From Nitrincola iocasae (GTDB taxonomy: Bacteria; Pseudomonadota; Gammaproteobacteria; Pseudomonadales; Balneatricaceae), in assembly GCF_008727795.1 (NCBI RefSeq), contig NZ_CP044222.1, positions 1,426,001 through 1,490,000 on the forward strand: a stretch of DNA of 64,000 nt, read 5' to 3'. Every line of letters begins with the position of its first letter. The first letter of the stretch is position 1. Positions 36,490 to 43,791 of the stretch are shown one piece after another. The notes beneath the pieces are model-generated. The model was not told the origin of the DNA and made no database searches. It saw only the letters and a program-made list of their open reading frames with translations. The translations under genes and the position numbers were made by a program.

Positions 36490-37389
36490 ATGTCTGAGGA
36501 ACAGAAACAACTGACTGATTCATTTAATGCCCTGTTAGCATTGACGTCTGATCTGGTGTTTGTCATTGAAGATGAAACAGTTCGTATTGTGAGCCCGGGT
36601 GATGAAGATTGGTTATTGGTCAGTGAGTTGCCCGGTAAAACACTGGAAGACCTGTTCCCTCAAGACTTTCTAACATTATTGCGTGGTTATATCAGAACGG
36701 CCCGCGAACAACGTCAGGTAGTTAAAAATGAACTGGTGTTCCGCCCGGATCACCAGCACGCTTTCAAAGCGTTGGGACTGAAAGAGGTGATCTGGTTCCA
36801 TAGCCGGATTATAGTTACCGACGACGACCGATTGATCTGGTCTCTGCGCAATATCAATGATCGCAAGAAACTTGAACGGCGCATCACCAGCCAGGCGCAG
36901 CGTGACCCACTGACTGGCGCCTACAATCGTCGAGCATTAATGCCCGTACTGGAACAAAATATTGCCCAGGCGCAGCGCTATGATGGCATCTGTAGTATGT
37001 TATTAATCGATGTTGATGATTTCAGTGGCATCAATGATGAACATAGCTGGGATGGCGGCGATCAACTGCTACGGCATATGGTTACCGAGCTGCACAGAAT
37101 GAAACGAACCGCAGACTTTCTGGCTCGCTTCAGTGATGACCAGCTAGTGCTTTTTCTACCTGAAACCAATCATGACCAGGCATTACTGGCCGGTGAACGC
37201 GTGCGCAGACTGACAAGCGATCTGGAGTTACCCTTCGCCTCCGGCAATATCAACTGCACAGTCAGTGTCGGTGTGGCAACGTTGGCAGGTATTGAAGATT
37301 CATCTGAAGATATGATTCGCAGAGTGATGGAAAACCTCGCCGTAGCCCGCCAAAGCGGCGGAAACCGTGTAGAAGGTGAATCCTTTTAA
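36490..37389 (+). CDS. PAS-like sensor with degenerate GGDEF domain and intact I-site
   Basis: A 299-residue soluble protein. Residues about 10-130 look like a PAS sensor. The GGDEF fold is clear from residue 135 on (DPLTGAYNRRALMPVL, DVDDFSGINDEHSWDGGD), but the catalytic signature reads SDDQL in place of GG(D/E)EF, so cyclase activity is unlikely. The RTAD motif stands five residues before it, the normal position of the c-di-GMP-binding inhibitory site. I infer a possible c-di-GMP receptor. GAGGAAGAGAG precedes the ATG. The cytochrome c5 gene upstream suggests a link to respiration or redox state, not proven. Confidence 0.8.
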   Translation: MSEEQKQLTDSFNALLALTSDLVFVIEDETVRIVSPGDEDWLLVSELPGKTLEDLFPQDFLTLLRGYIRTAREQRQVVKNELVFRPDHQHAFKALGLKEVIWFHSRIIVTDDDRLIWSLRNINDRKKLERRITSQAQRDPLTGAYNRRALMPVLEQNIAQAQRYDGICSMLLIDVDDFSGINDEHSWDGGDQLLRHMVTELHRMKRTADFLARFSDDQLVLFLPETNHDQALLAGERVRRLTSDLELPFASGNINCTVSVGVATLAGIEDSSEDMIRRVMENLAVARQSGGNRVEGESF

Positions 37390-37724
37390 TATCCCCTGTA
37401 GGAGCCCGCTGTAGGAGCCCGGTCCCCGGGCGAATAAACCCATCGCTCGCAGAGCGAGCTCCTACAAGGGGGCATGTGTGATGTTGTGTAGGAGCCCACT
37501 GTGGGAGCCCGGTCTCCGGGCGAATAACCCCATCGCTCGCAGAGCGAGCTCCTACAAGGGGGTATGTGTGATGTTGTGTAGGAGCCCGCTGTGGGAGCCC
37601 GGTCTCCGGGCGAAAGATCGCTCGCAGAGCGAGCTCCTACAAGGGGGGGCATGTGTGATGTTGTGTAGGAGCCCACTGTGGGAGCCCGGTCTCCGGGCGA
37701 ATAACGGGCGAATAACCCCAGAAT
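37390..37724. repeat. REP array 3 (90-bp tandem two-REP units)
   Basis: A tandem array between convergent genes. Units begin at 37397, 37487, 37577 and 37664 (periods 90, 90 and 87 bp); the last is cut near 37715. Each unit has a 13-bp half-REP (TGTAGGAGCCCGC or CCCAC), a full forward REP with GCCCGG arms, a short spacer, an inverted REP with GCTCGC arms, and the linker AAGGGGGCATGTGTGATGT or a variant of it. Open frames on both strands here only translate the repeat. Confidence 0.92.
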
Positions 37725-38768
37725 TTACAATTTATCTATCAACTGAGCCATTTCAGCATCTGTCCCTATGCTGATGCGCAAAAACTGATTAATGCCCGGT
37801 CGGGTAAAATGACGCACCAAAATTTTCTCCGCTCTCAAGGCTTGCATCATCTCTAATGCATCCCGCTGCGGATGTGTTACAAAAATAAAGTTGGTTGCCG
37901 ATGGCAGTACTTTAAACCCCTTGCCAGTCAATGCGGCCGTAGTGTGCTCGCGGGTATGCATAATCCTTTGGCAGATATCTTTGAAGTAGGCATCATCAGC
38001 AATAGATGCCGTTGCCGTTTCAACGGCCAGCATGTCCAGCGGGTAAGAGTTAAAGCTGTTCTTAACCCGTTCCAGTCCGGCGATTAGATCCGGATGTCCA
38101 AACGCGGCACCGATGCGCATGCCAGCCAGCGAACGCGCCTTGGAAAAGGTGTGTGTTACCAGCAGGTTAGGGTAGCGTGCAATCAGGCCGATGGCGGTTT
38201 CTGCGCCAAAGTCTACATAGGCTTCATCGACCAGTACCAGGCTATCCGGGTGGCGTTGTAATAACTGTTCAATACGGTTGATAGGCAGGGCGATCCCTGT
38301 CGGGGCATTGGGATTAGCAAAAATAATCCCGCCATTTTCTTGATCATAATCAGCCAGATTAATCCGAAACTCACTGTCCAGCGGGATTTTTTTGGCTTCA
38401 ATCTGCAAAAGATCACAATAGACTTCATAGAAGCTATAGGTGGTCTCAGGCATCAGCAGAGGCTTGTTGTGGCGAAAAAAGGCCATAAAGGCTAACGCCA
38501 ATACTTCATCAGAGCCATTGCCGAGAAAAATCTGTGAATTATCCAGGCCATGATATTCAGCCAGTGCCGTTTTCAGCTTGCTGGAATCAGGGTCAGGATA
38601 CAGGCGTAACCTGTCTGTTGGAAAATCGCGCAGCACTTGCGTTACGCCAGGTGCTGGCGGATAAGGATTTTCATTGGTATTCAGCTTGATCAGATCGAGC
38701 ACTTTAGGCTGCTCACCCGGCGTATAAGGTACCAGGGAGCGAATGGCCGGGCTCCAGAATTTACTCAT
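37725..38768 (-). CDS. hisC: Histidinol-phosphate aminotransferase
   Basis: A 347-residue PLP aminotransferase of fold type I that makes histidinol phosphate from imidazole-acetol phosphate. LIKLNTNENPYPPAPGV near the N-terminus, FLGNGSDEVL, IIFANPNAPTG, LVDEAYVDFG and the PLP-lysine region THTFSKARSLAGMRIG agree with HisC. Length is typical. It is alone, away from other his genes, so it may be a second HisC that also serves aromatic amino acids; sequence alone cannot decide. Confidence 0.92.
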   Translation of the reverse strand: MSKFWSPAIRSLVPYTPGEQPKVLDLIKLNTNENPYPPAPGVTQVLRDFPTDRLRLYPDPDSSKLKTALAEYHGLDNSQIFLGNGSDEVLALAFMAFFRHNKPLLMPETTYSFYEVYCDLLQIEAKKIPLDSEFRINLADYDQENGGIIFANPNAPTGIALPINRIEQLLQRHPDSLVLVDEAYVDFGAETAIGLIARYPNLLVTHTFSKARSLAGMRIGAAFGHPDLIAGLERVKNSFNSYPLDMLAVETATASIADDAYFKDICQRIMHTREHTTAALTGKGFKVLPSATNFIFVTHPQRDALEMMQALRAEKILVRHFTRPGINQFLRISIGTDAEMAQLIDKL

Positions 38769-38861
38769 GACAAATATTGCCCCAGATAAACTAAGCTTGG
38801 AAGGTGACGAGTTGCTCAGTTTAACAGATCAAATCTGTTCAGGGTAATAACCTGATAGTAA

Positions 38862-39419
38862 TCAGCGATCCAAAGCACCAACATCCAGCATAGGAGCCGC
38901 GTCAATGGTGTGCGCACCGAGCATGGTGGCAATGCGCTCTAATGATGATATCACCATCGACTGTTCCCACCCTCGCATGAGCTCAAACTCCTCCACCAGC
39001 CTGTCCTGCAGTGTTGCAGGTGCGGATTCAAGCAGTATCAGCGCTTCGTCGGTCGGATAAACCAGCACTTTACGCTTATCTTCCTGGCTGCGAACCCGGG
39101 TGACCAATTGTTTCTTTTCCAGACGGTCAAGAATGCTGGTAACCGTCGCTTGAGTCAGGTTCATCTCTTTTGCCAGGGCGCCAACCGTCATTGGACCCTG
39201 CATATGCAATGTCTGCATTGACATGAGTTGCGGCATGGTCAGGCCGGTGGCACGACTTAACTGTTTATCGTGAAGTTCAGCAGCACGGATAATCTGGCGT
39301 AACAGCACCAATACATCCTGACTTTTCTGCATAAGGGTTTCCAGCTCTTTAGGGTTACTGTCATAAAAGCCGCTCTTTGTATCGCTTTCATAAAGGTAAT
39401 GCAAATTGATAGGAATCAC
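38862..39419 (-). CDS. ectR: MarR-family regulator of the ectoine operon (EctR-like)
   Basis: A winged-helix regulator of up to 185 residues. LTMPQLMSMQTL, GALAKEMNLTQATVTSILDR and VRSQEDKRKVLVYPT are MarR motifs. Its divergent place directly before ectA matches EctR/CosR of halophilic methylotrophs and vibrios, known to repress ectoine genes. The GTG at 39419 overlaps the base of the GGGAGG site, so translation may begin lower, for example at TTG 39404 or ATG 39332 (residue 30), still ahead of the DNA-binding domain. A palindrome upstream could be its operator. Confidence 0.85.
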   Translation of the reverse strand: MIPINLHYLYESDTKSGFYDSNPKELETLMQKSQDVLVLLRQIIRAAELHDKQLSRATGLTMPQLMSMQTLHMQGPMTVGALAKEMNLTQATVTSILDRLEKKQLVTRVRSQEDKRKVLVYPTDEALILLESAPATLQDRLVEEFELMRGWEQSMVISSLERIATMLGAHTIDAAPMLDVGALDR

Positions 39420-39431
39420 CTCCCGTTAATT

Positions 39432-39453
39432 ATATTGTAATGCAATACGATAT
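39432..39453. promoter_or_regulatory. Putative EctR operator overlapping the ectR -10
   Basis: ATATTGTA (39432-39439) and TACGATAT (39446-39453) form an inverted repeat with one mismatch and a 6-bp centre, the size of a MarR-family site. It overlaps the proposed ectR -10, which suggests autoregulation. It lies about 110 bp above the ectA start of transcription. Confidence 0.5.
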
Positions 39454-39475
39454 AATATTTAGGGTTTAGATGCAA
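39447..39475 (-). promoter_or_regulatory. Candidate ectR promoter
   Basis: Minus strand: TTGCAT (39475-39470), 17-bp spacer, TATCGT (39452-39447). Moderate match to sigma-70. Confidence 0.4.
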
Positions 39476-39529
39476 AGAGGCGCTATTTGCGCCTAATAAT
39501 AGCTTAGTTATGCTGTTTTTATGCTGGGG

Positions 39530-39559
39530 TTGAAACAATCTGCGGATGTGTTTTATAAT
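39530..39559 (+). promoter_or_regulatory. Promoter of ectABC-ask
   Basis: TTGAAA (39530-39535), an 18-bp spacer and TATAAT (39554-39559). The -10 is perfect and the -35 matches five of six. The start should be near 39566, giving a 27-nt leader with AAAGGA before the ectA ATG. Confidence 0.72.
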
Positions 39560-39592
39560 AGATCCATAGTAAAGCTAAATATAAAGGACACT

Positions 39593-40102
39593 ATGGAAAG
39601 CGACACGAAGTACTTTAGAAAACCTGTAGCAACGGATGGTCAGCCGCTGAATACCTTAATCAGTCGTTGCCCGCCGCTGGACACTAACTCTACTTACTGC
39701 AACTTGCTGCAATGTACACATTTTGCAGATACCTCTATTGCTGTCGAGGATGCTGATGGCGCCCTGGTTGGATTTATTTCCGGCTATATTCCGCCTTCAC
39801 GGCCAGATGCACTGTTCGTCTGGCAAGTAGCTGTCGACCCGACCTGCCGTGGCCAAAAATTGGCCCAGCGGATGTTAACGGCGTTAATTGAGCGTTGCAG
39901 GGCAGAGCAGTCAGTTCGTTACATTGAAACCACAATTACCCCGGGCAATGTGGCATCAGAAGCCTTGTTCAGCCGGGTATACAGCGATCTTGAGGCACCA
40001 CTGGAAAAAACGGTGCTCTTCAGTCGTAAAGAACATTTTGCCGGCCAACACGATGATGAAGTGTTATGGCGTGGCGGACCGATGGGTAAACCTCAGGCCT
40101 GA
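39593..40102 (+). CDS. ectA: L-2,4-diaminobutyrate N-acetyltransferase
   Basis: A 169-residue GNAT enzyme that acetylates diaminobutyrate, the second step of ectoine synthesis. FRKPVATDGQPLNTLISRCP and LDTNSTYCNLLQCTHFADTS are EctA signatures; WQVAVDPTCRGQKLAQRML is the acetyl-CoA site. An upstream in-frame ATG at 39521 lies before the promoter, so 39593 with its AAAGGA site is the true start. It is the first gene of ectABC-ask. Confidence 0.95.
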   Translation: MESDTKYFRKPVATDGQPLNTLISRCPPLDTNSTYCNLLQCTHFADTSIAVEDADGALVGFISGYIPPSRPDALFVWQVAVDPTCRGQKLAQRMLTALIERCRAEQSVRYIETTITPGNVASEALFSRVYSDLEAPLEKTVLFSRKEHFAGQHDDEVLWRGGPMGKPQA

Positions 40103-40149
40103 GTGCCGATTGCCCAAACGTAGAATCTAATTAATAACGAGGAGAAATA

Positions 40150-41424
40150 ATGAATATTTTTGAACAGGTTGAATCAGATGTACGTACCTATTCACGTTCA
40201 TTCCCAGTCGTATTTAACAAAGCCAAAGGTGCGTCACTGTTCACCGAAGATGGCAAGGAATATATCGATTTTCTGGCCGGTGCCGGCACACTAAACTATG
40301 GGCACAACCATCCAGCGCTGCAAAAAGCACTGGTGGACTATGTATTGGCTGACGGTATTACGCATGGTCTGGATATGTACTCAACCGCCAAGCGCGAGTT
40401 TCTGGACACTTTTCACGAAATCATTCTGAAGCCGCGTGGCATGGATAAATTCCGTGTCCAGTTTACCGGTCCTACCGGTACCAACGCTGTCGAAGCCGCT
40501 CTGAAACTGGCACGTAAAGTTACTGGGCGTAGTGAAATTGTATCCTTCACCAATGGTTTCCATGGGGTTTCCGGTGGGGCGCTGGCCTGTACTGGTAACG
40601 AACACCACCGTGGTGGTATGGGTTCAAGCCTGTCTGACGTTACTCGCATGCCGTTTGACGGCTATCTGGGTGAGGGCGTCGATACTACCGAATACCTGGA
40701 CAAAGTCCTGTCTGATCCGAGTAGTGGTGTTGATCACCCTGCCGCTGTGATTGTTGAAACCATTCAGGGTGAGGGCGGCTTGAATGCAGCCTCTTTCGAA
40801 TGGTTGCGTAACCTGGAAAAAGTCTGTCGCAAGCATGACATGCTGTTGATTGTTGATGATATACAATCAGGCTGCGGCCGTTCAGGATATTTCTTCAGTT
40901 TTGAAAAAGTCGGCATTAAGCCGGATATTATTACCCTGTCGAAGTCGCTTAGTGGTTATGGTCTGCCGTTTGCGCTGACTATTTTCCGCGAAGAGCTGGA
41001 CCAGTGGGCACCGGGTGAGCATAACGGTACCTTCCGTGGTAACAACCATGCCTTCGTAACGGCCGCCACAGCCTTTAAAACCTTCTGGAAAGATGACACT
41101 TTCGCTGCGGAAGTGCGTCGCAAAGCTGAAAAATTGCGTGCAGGTCTTGGATCTCTGATTAATAAGCATGGCAAAGGTAGTATGATTCTGAAAGGCCGTG
41201 GCCTGATGAGTGGTATTGAGTGTCCAAATGGAGACCTGGCTGATCGTGTTACCAGTATCGCCTTTGAAAAGGGTCTGATTATTGAGACCAGCGGTGCTCA
41301 TTCACAGGTAGTGAAATGTCTGGTGCCATTGGTCATCACAGATAAGCAGATTGAGTTTGGTCTGCGAGTACTGGATGAATCATTTGCTCAGGCCCTGGCT
41401 GAAAAAAATAGCAAAGCATCTTAA
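40150..41424 (+). CDS. ectB: Diaminobutyrate-2-oxoglutarate transaminase
   Basis: A 424-residue class III PLP aminotransferase that turns aspartate semialdehyde into diaminobutyrate with glutamate as donor. Signatures: YIDFLAGAGTLNYGHNHP, QFTGPTGTNAVEAALKLAR, LLIVDDIQSGCGRSG and the PLP lysine in ITLSKSLSGYG. Length fits EctB (about 420). GAGGAG precedes the ATG, 47 bp after ectA. Confidence 0.97.
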   Translation: MNIFEQVESDVRTYSRSFPVVFNKAKGASLFTEDGKEYIDFLAGAGTLNYGHNHPALQKALVDYVLADGITHGLDMYSTAKREFLDTFHEIILKPRGMDKFRVQFTGPTGTNAVEAALKLARKVTGRSEIVSFTNGFHGVSGGALACTGNEHHRGGMGSSLSDVTRMPFDGYLGEGVDTTEYLDKVLSDPSSGVDHPAAVIVETIQGEGGLNAASFEWLRNLEKVCRKHDMLLIVDDIQSGCGRSGYFFSFEKVGIKPDIITLSKSLSGYGLPFALTIFREELDQWAPGEHNGTFRGNNHAFVTAATAFKTFWKDDTFAAEVRRKAEKLRAGLGSLINKHGKGSMILKGRGLMSGIECPNGDLADRVTSIAFEKGLIIETSGAHSQVVKCLVPLVITDKQIEFGLRVLDESFAQALAEKNSKAS

Positions 41425-41448
41425 TAATCAGAGAGTAAGGAATACATC

Positions 41449-41835
41449 GTGATAGTACGTACATTGAAAGAATGCGAAGCATCAGAACGTTGCGTTACAG
41501 CAGAAACCTGGAAAAGCGTCAGAATGCTGCTGAAAGATGACAAGATGGGATTCTCTTTCCATATTACGACCATCTTTAAAGGCACAGAAACACATATCTG
41601 GTATCAGAACCACCTGGAATCCGTCTACTGCATGAGTGGTTATGGCGAAGTGGAAACCCTGGCTGATGGCAAGGTGTATCCGATTGAACCAGGTACGCTC
41701 TATATCCTGGATAAGCATGATGAGCACCTGTTGCGTGCTACATCAGAAGACATGGTCATGGCCTGCGTGTTTAATCCGCCCCTCAGCGGTAAAGAGGTCC
41801 ATGATGAGAACGGCGTTTACCCGCTGAGCGAGTAA
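41449..41835 (+). CDS. ectC: L-ectoine synthase
   Basis: A 128-residue cupin that closes N-acetyl-diaminobutyrate to ectoine, the final step. IVRTLKECEASERCVTAETW is a typical N-terminus, and IWYQNHLESVYCMSGYGEVE contributes to the cupin iron/substrate site. The start is GTG at 41449 with TAAGG ahead. It follows ectB by 24 bp. No hydroxylase gene ectD follows, so hydroxyectoine is not expected from this locus. Confidence 0.97.
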   Translation: MIVRTLKECEASERCVTAETWKSVRMLLKDDKMGFSFHITTIFKGTETHIWYQNHLESVYCMSGYGEVETLADGKVYPIEPGTLYILDKHDEHLLRATSEDMVMACVFNPPLSGKEVHDENGVYPLSE

Positions 41836-41858
41836 AAACGATCCGGACAGGAGTCACA

Positions 41859-43286
41859 ATGCACACAGTTGAAAAAATCGGCGGCACGTCAATGAGCCGC
41901 TTCAGCGAACTGATGGATACCATTTTGATTGGGAAACGTCAGGGCGCGGCACTTTATAATAGAATCTTTGTGGTTTCAGCCTATGGTGGTATCACCAACC
42001 TGTTGCTGGAACACAAGAAGACGGGTGAACCGGGCGTTTACGCTCGGTTTGCCGATGCTGAACATGAAACCGCCTGGCAGGCAACGCTGGATCAGGTCCG
42101 CACCGCCATGTTGACCAAGAATGCTGAGCTGTTTTCCGGAGATGACCTGATCAAGGCCGACACCTTCATTCTTGAACGGATCGAGGATGCCGCCAGTTGC
42201 ATGGAAAATCTGCAACAGCTTTGCAGTCTGGGTCACTTTCAGTTAGAAGATCATCTGTTAAGGGTCCGTGAAATGCTGGCATCACTGGGTGAAACGCACA
42301 GCGCGTTTAACTCGGTGCTGGCGCTGAATAATGCCGGTGTCAATGCGTGCTTTGTCGACCTGTCTGGCTGGCACCAGGAGCACCCTCTCAGTTTTGACGA
42401 GATGATCCAGCATCATTTCAAAGATATAGATTTAAGCTCGCAACTGCCGATTGCCACAGGTTATGCGCATTGTAGCGAAGGCGTGATGCGTACCTTTGAC
42501 CGCGGTTACAGTGAAATGACCTTCAGTAAAATAGCTACCCTGACTGGGGCACATGAAGCGGTTATTCATAAAGAGTATCACCTGAGTAGTGCAGATCCTG
42601 CCGTCGTTGGGCTGGATAATATCGTCACCATCGGGCGTACCAACTACGATGTAGCCGATCAGCTCTCCAACCTGGGGATGGAAGCGATCCACCCCAAAGC
42701 GGCCAAAGGGCTGCGTCAGCAAGGCATCCAGTTGCGAATCAAAAATGCTTTTGAACCGGACCATTCGGGTACGGTCATCAGTAATGATTACTGCAGTGCC
42801 AAACCCTGTGTCGAGATCATCGCTGGCCGTCGTAATGTCTTTGCGATTGAAATATTTGATCAGGATATGCTTGGTGACAGTAATTACGATATTGAGCTGG
42901 CCAGGTTGCTGCATCAGTTGAAGCTGTACATCGTCAACCGCGACTCTGATGCCAACAGCATCACCTATTATGTTTCAGGTACGCGCAAGATGGTTAATCG
43001 TGCCGTACGCCTGATCGGTGAAGCCTACAAGGGTGCCGTAGTCGATTTGACCAAAGTGGCGATCGTTTCGGCGATAGGTTCGGATCTGAAAGTATCCGGC
43101 ATACTGGCAAGAACGGTTTCCGCATTGGCATCAGCCAATATCAGTATCCAGGCGTTGCACCAGTCGATGCGTCAGGTTGAAATGCAGTGTGTAGTGAAGG
43201 AAAGCGATTACGAAAATGCCGTAAAAGCCCTTCACCACGCCCTCATAGAGCAAGAAGACCACGGCGACGTAATTTGCGCGGCTTAA
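41859..43286 (+). CDS. ask: Ectoine-cluster aspartate kinase (Ask_Ect)
   Basis: A 475-residue aspartokinase of the ectoine-linked class. The kinase domain starts VEKIGGTSMSRFSELMD; the C-terminal part carries two ACT-like domains (VSAIGSDLKVSGILARTVSA, then QVEMQCVVKESDYENAVKAL). It supplies aspartyl phosphate for ectoine and, by analogy with known Ask_Ect, should escape normal lysine/threonine feedback control. It starts 23 bp after ectC with CAGGAG at its start. A REP array follows its stop within six bases. Confidence 0.95.
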   Translation: MHTVEKIGGTSMSRFSELMDTILIGKRQGAALYNRIFVVSAYGGITNLLLEHKKTGEPGVYARFADAEHETAWQATLDQVRTAMLTKNAELFSGDDLIKADTFILERIEDAASCMENLQQLCSLGHFQLEDHLLRVREMLASLGETHSAFNSVLALNNAGVNACFVDLSGWHQEHPLSFDEMIQHHFKDIDLSSQLPIATGYAHCSEGVMRTFDRGYSEMTFSKIATLTGAHEAVIHKEYHLSSADPAVVGLDNIVTIGRTNYDVADQLSNLGMEAIHPKAAKGLRQQGIQLRIKNAFEPDHSGTVISNDYCSAKPCVEIIAGRRNVFAIEIFDQDMLGDSNYDIELARLLHQLKLYIVNRDSDANSITYYVSGTRKMVNRAVRLIGEAYKGAVVDLTKVAIVSAIGSDLKVSGILARTVSALASANISIQALHQSMRQVEMQCVVKESDYENAVKALHHALIEQEDHGDVICAA

Positions 43287-43291
43287 TCGCC

Positions 43292-43425
43292 TGTAGGAGC
43301 TCGCCTGTAGGAGCTCGCCTGTAGGAGCTCGCTCTGCGAGCGATCAAAATCTTCGCCCGGAGACCGGGCTCCCACAGCCGGGCTCCCACAGATCAAAACC
43401 TTCGCCCGGAGACCGGGCTCCTACA
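43292..43425. repeat. REP array 4 (triplicated half-REP plus inverted units)
   Basis: TGTAGGAGCTCGCC appears three times in tandem with 14-bp spacing (43292, 43306, 43320), the last running into a full GCTCGC-stem REP to 43343. Two inverted REPs with CCGGGC/GCCCGG arms follow at 43352-43376 and 43401-43425, separated by an extra inverted half unit GCCGGGCTCCCACA (43377-43390). It fills the gap between convergent ask and the next gene. Confidence 0.92.
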
Positions 43426-43432
43426 AACCAAA

Positions 43433-43627
43433 TCACACGTGTTCGTCGAACACGTCGCTGATTTGCTTCATTAAACGGCGTTCTTCCATCATATCTTCGA
43501 TCTGACGGCGACGCTTGCCGTTGTATTTGAGGCGGCTGCGGCCGACCTCGTCGTCTTCAGAAAACTGTTCGCTCCAGTCATCTATCTCATCGATAGCGAC
43601 CTGATCGACACGTACTTTTGTGCCCAT
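43433..43627 (-). CDS. Small charged protein, PA3496-like family
   Basis: A 64-residue highly charged protein. The middle and end, NGKRRRQIEDMMEERRLMKQ, resemble the small PA3496-type family of pseudomonads; no function is assigned with confidence. A longer frame from 43747 would add 40 residues lacking similarity; the ATG at 43627 is preferred. No membrane span or signal peptide is visible. It lies 7 bp from a REP unit. Confidence 0.55.
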   Translation of the reverse strand: MGTKVRVDQVAIDEIDDWSEQFSEDDEVGRSRLKYNGKRRRQIEDMMEERRLMKQISDVFDEHV

Positions 43628-43751
43628 CTGTTCTGCTCTCACCCAAAGGTTAATACGTTGGCCTGACAAGGCCTCATGTTTACTGTAGCCGTGCTTAACA
43701 GCCCGGCTACATAACCGCGAATATAGTGCCGAACCTCCAGGGCTCAAAATT

Positions 43752-43789
43752 AAAAAAATCTATAGCAAATCAAAAAAAATCCTATAGAT
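43752..43789 (-). terminator. Candidate terminator of phaC
   Basis: On the minus strand, ATCTATAG and CTATAGAT (43782-43789 and 43758-43765) can pair around a 16-nt loop, followed by a seven-base T-run. It starts two bases after the phaC stop. The stem is AT-rich, so strength is uncertain. Confidence 0.5.
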
Positions 43790-43791
43790 AA

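Noticed and set aside
37386..37774. Frames on both strands through the 90-bp array
   Set aside because: Periodic repeat translation, no gene-like features.
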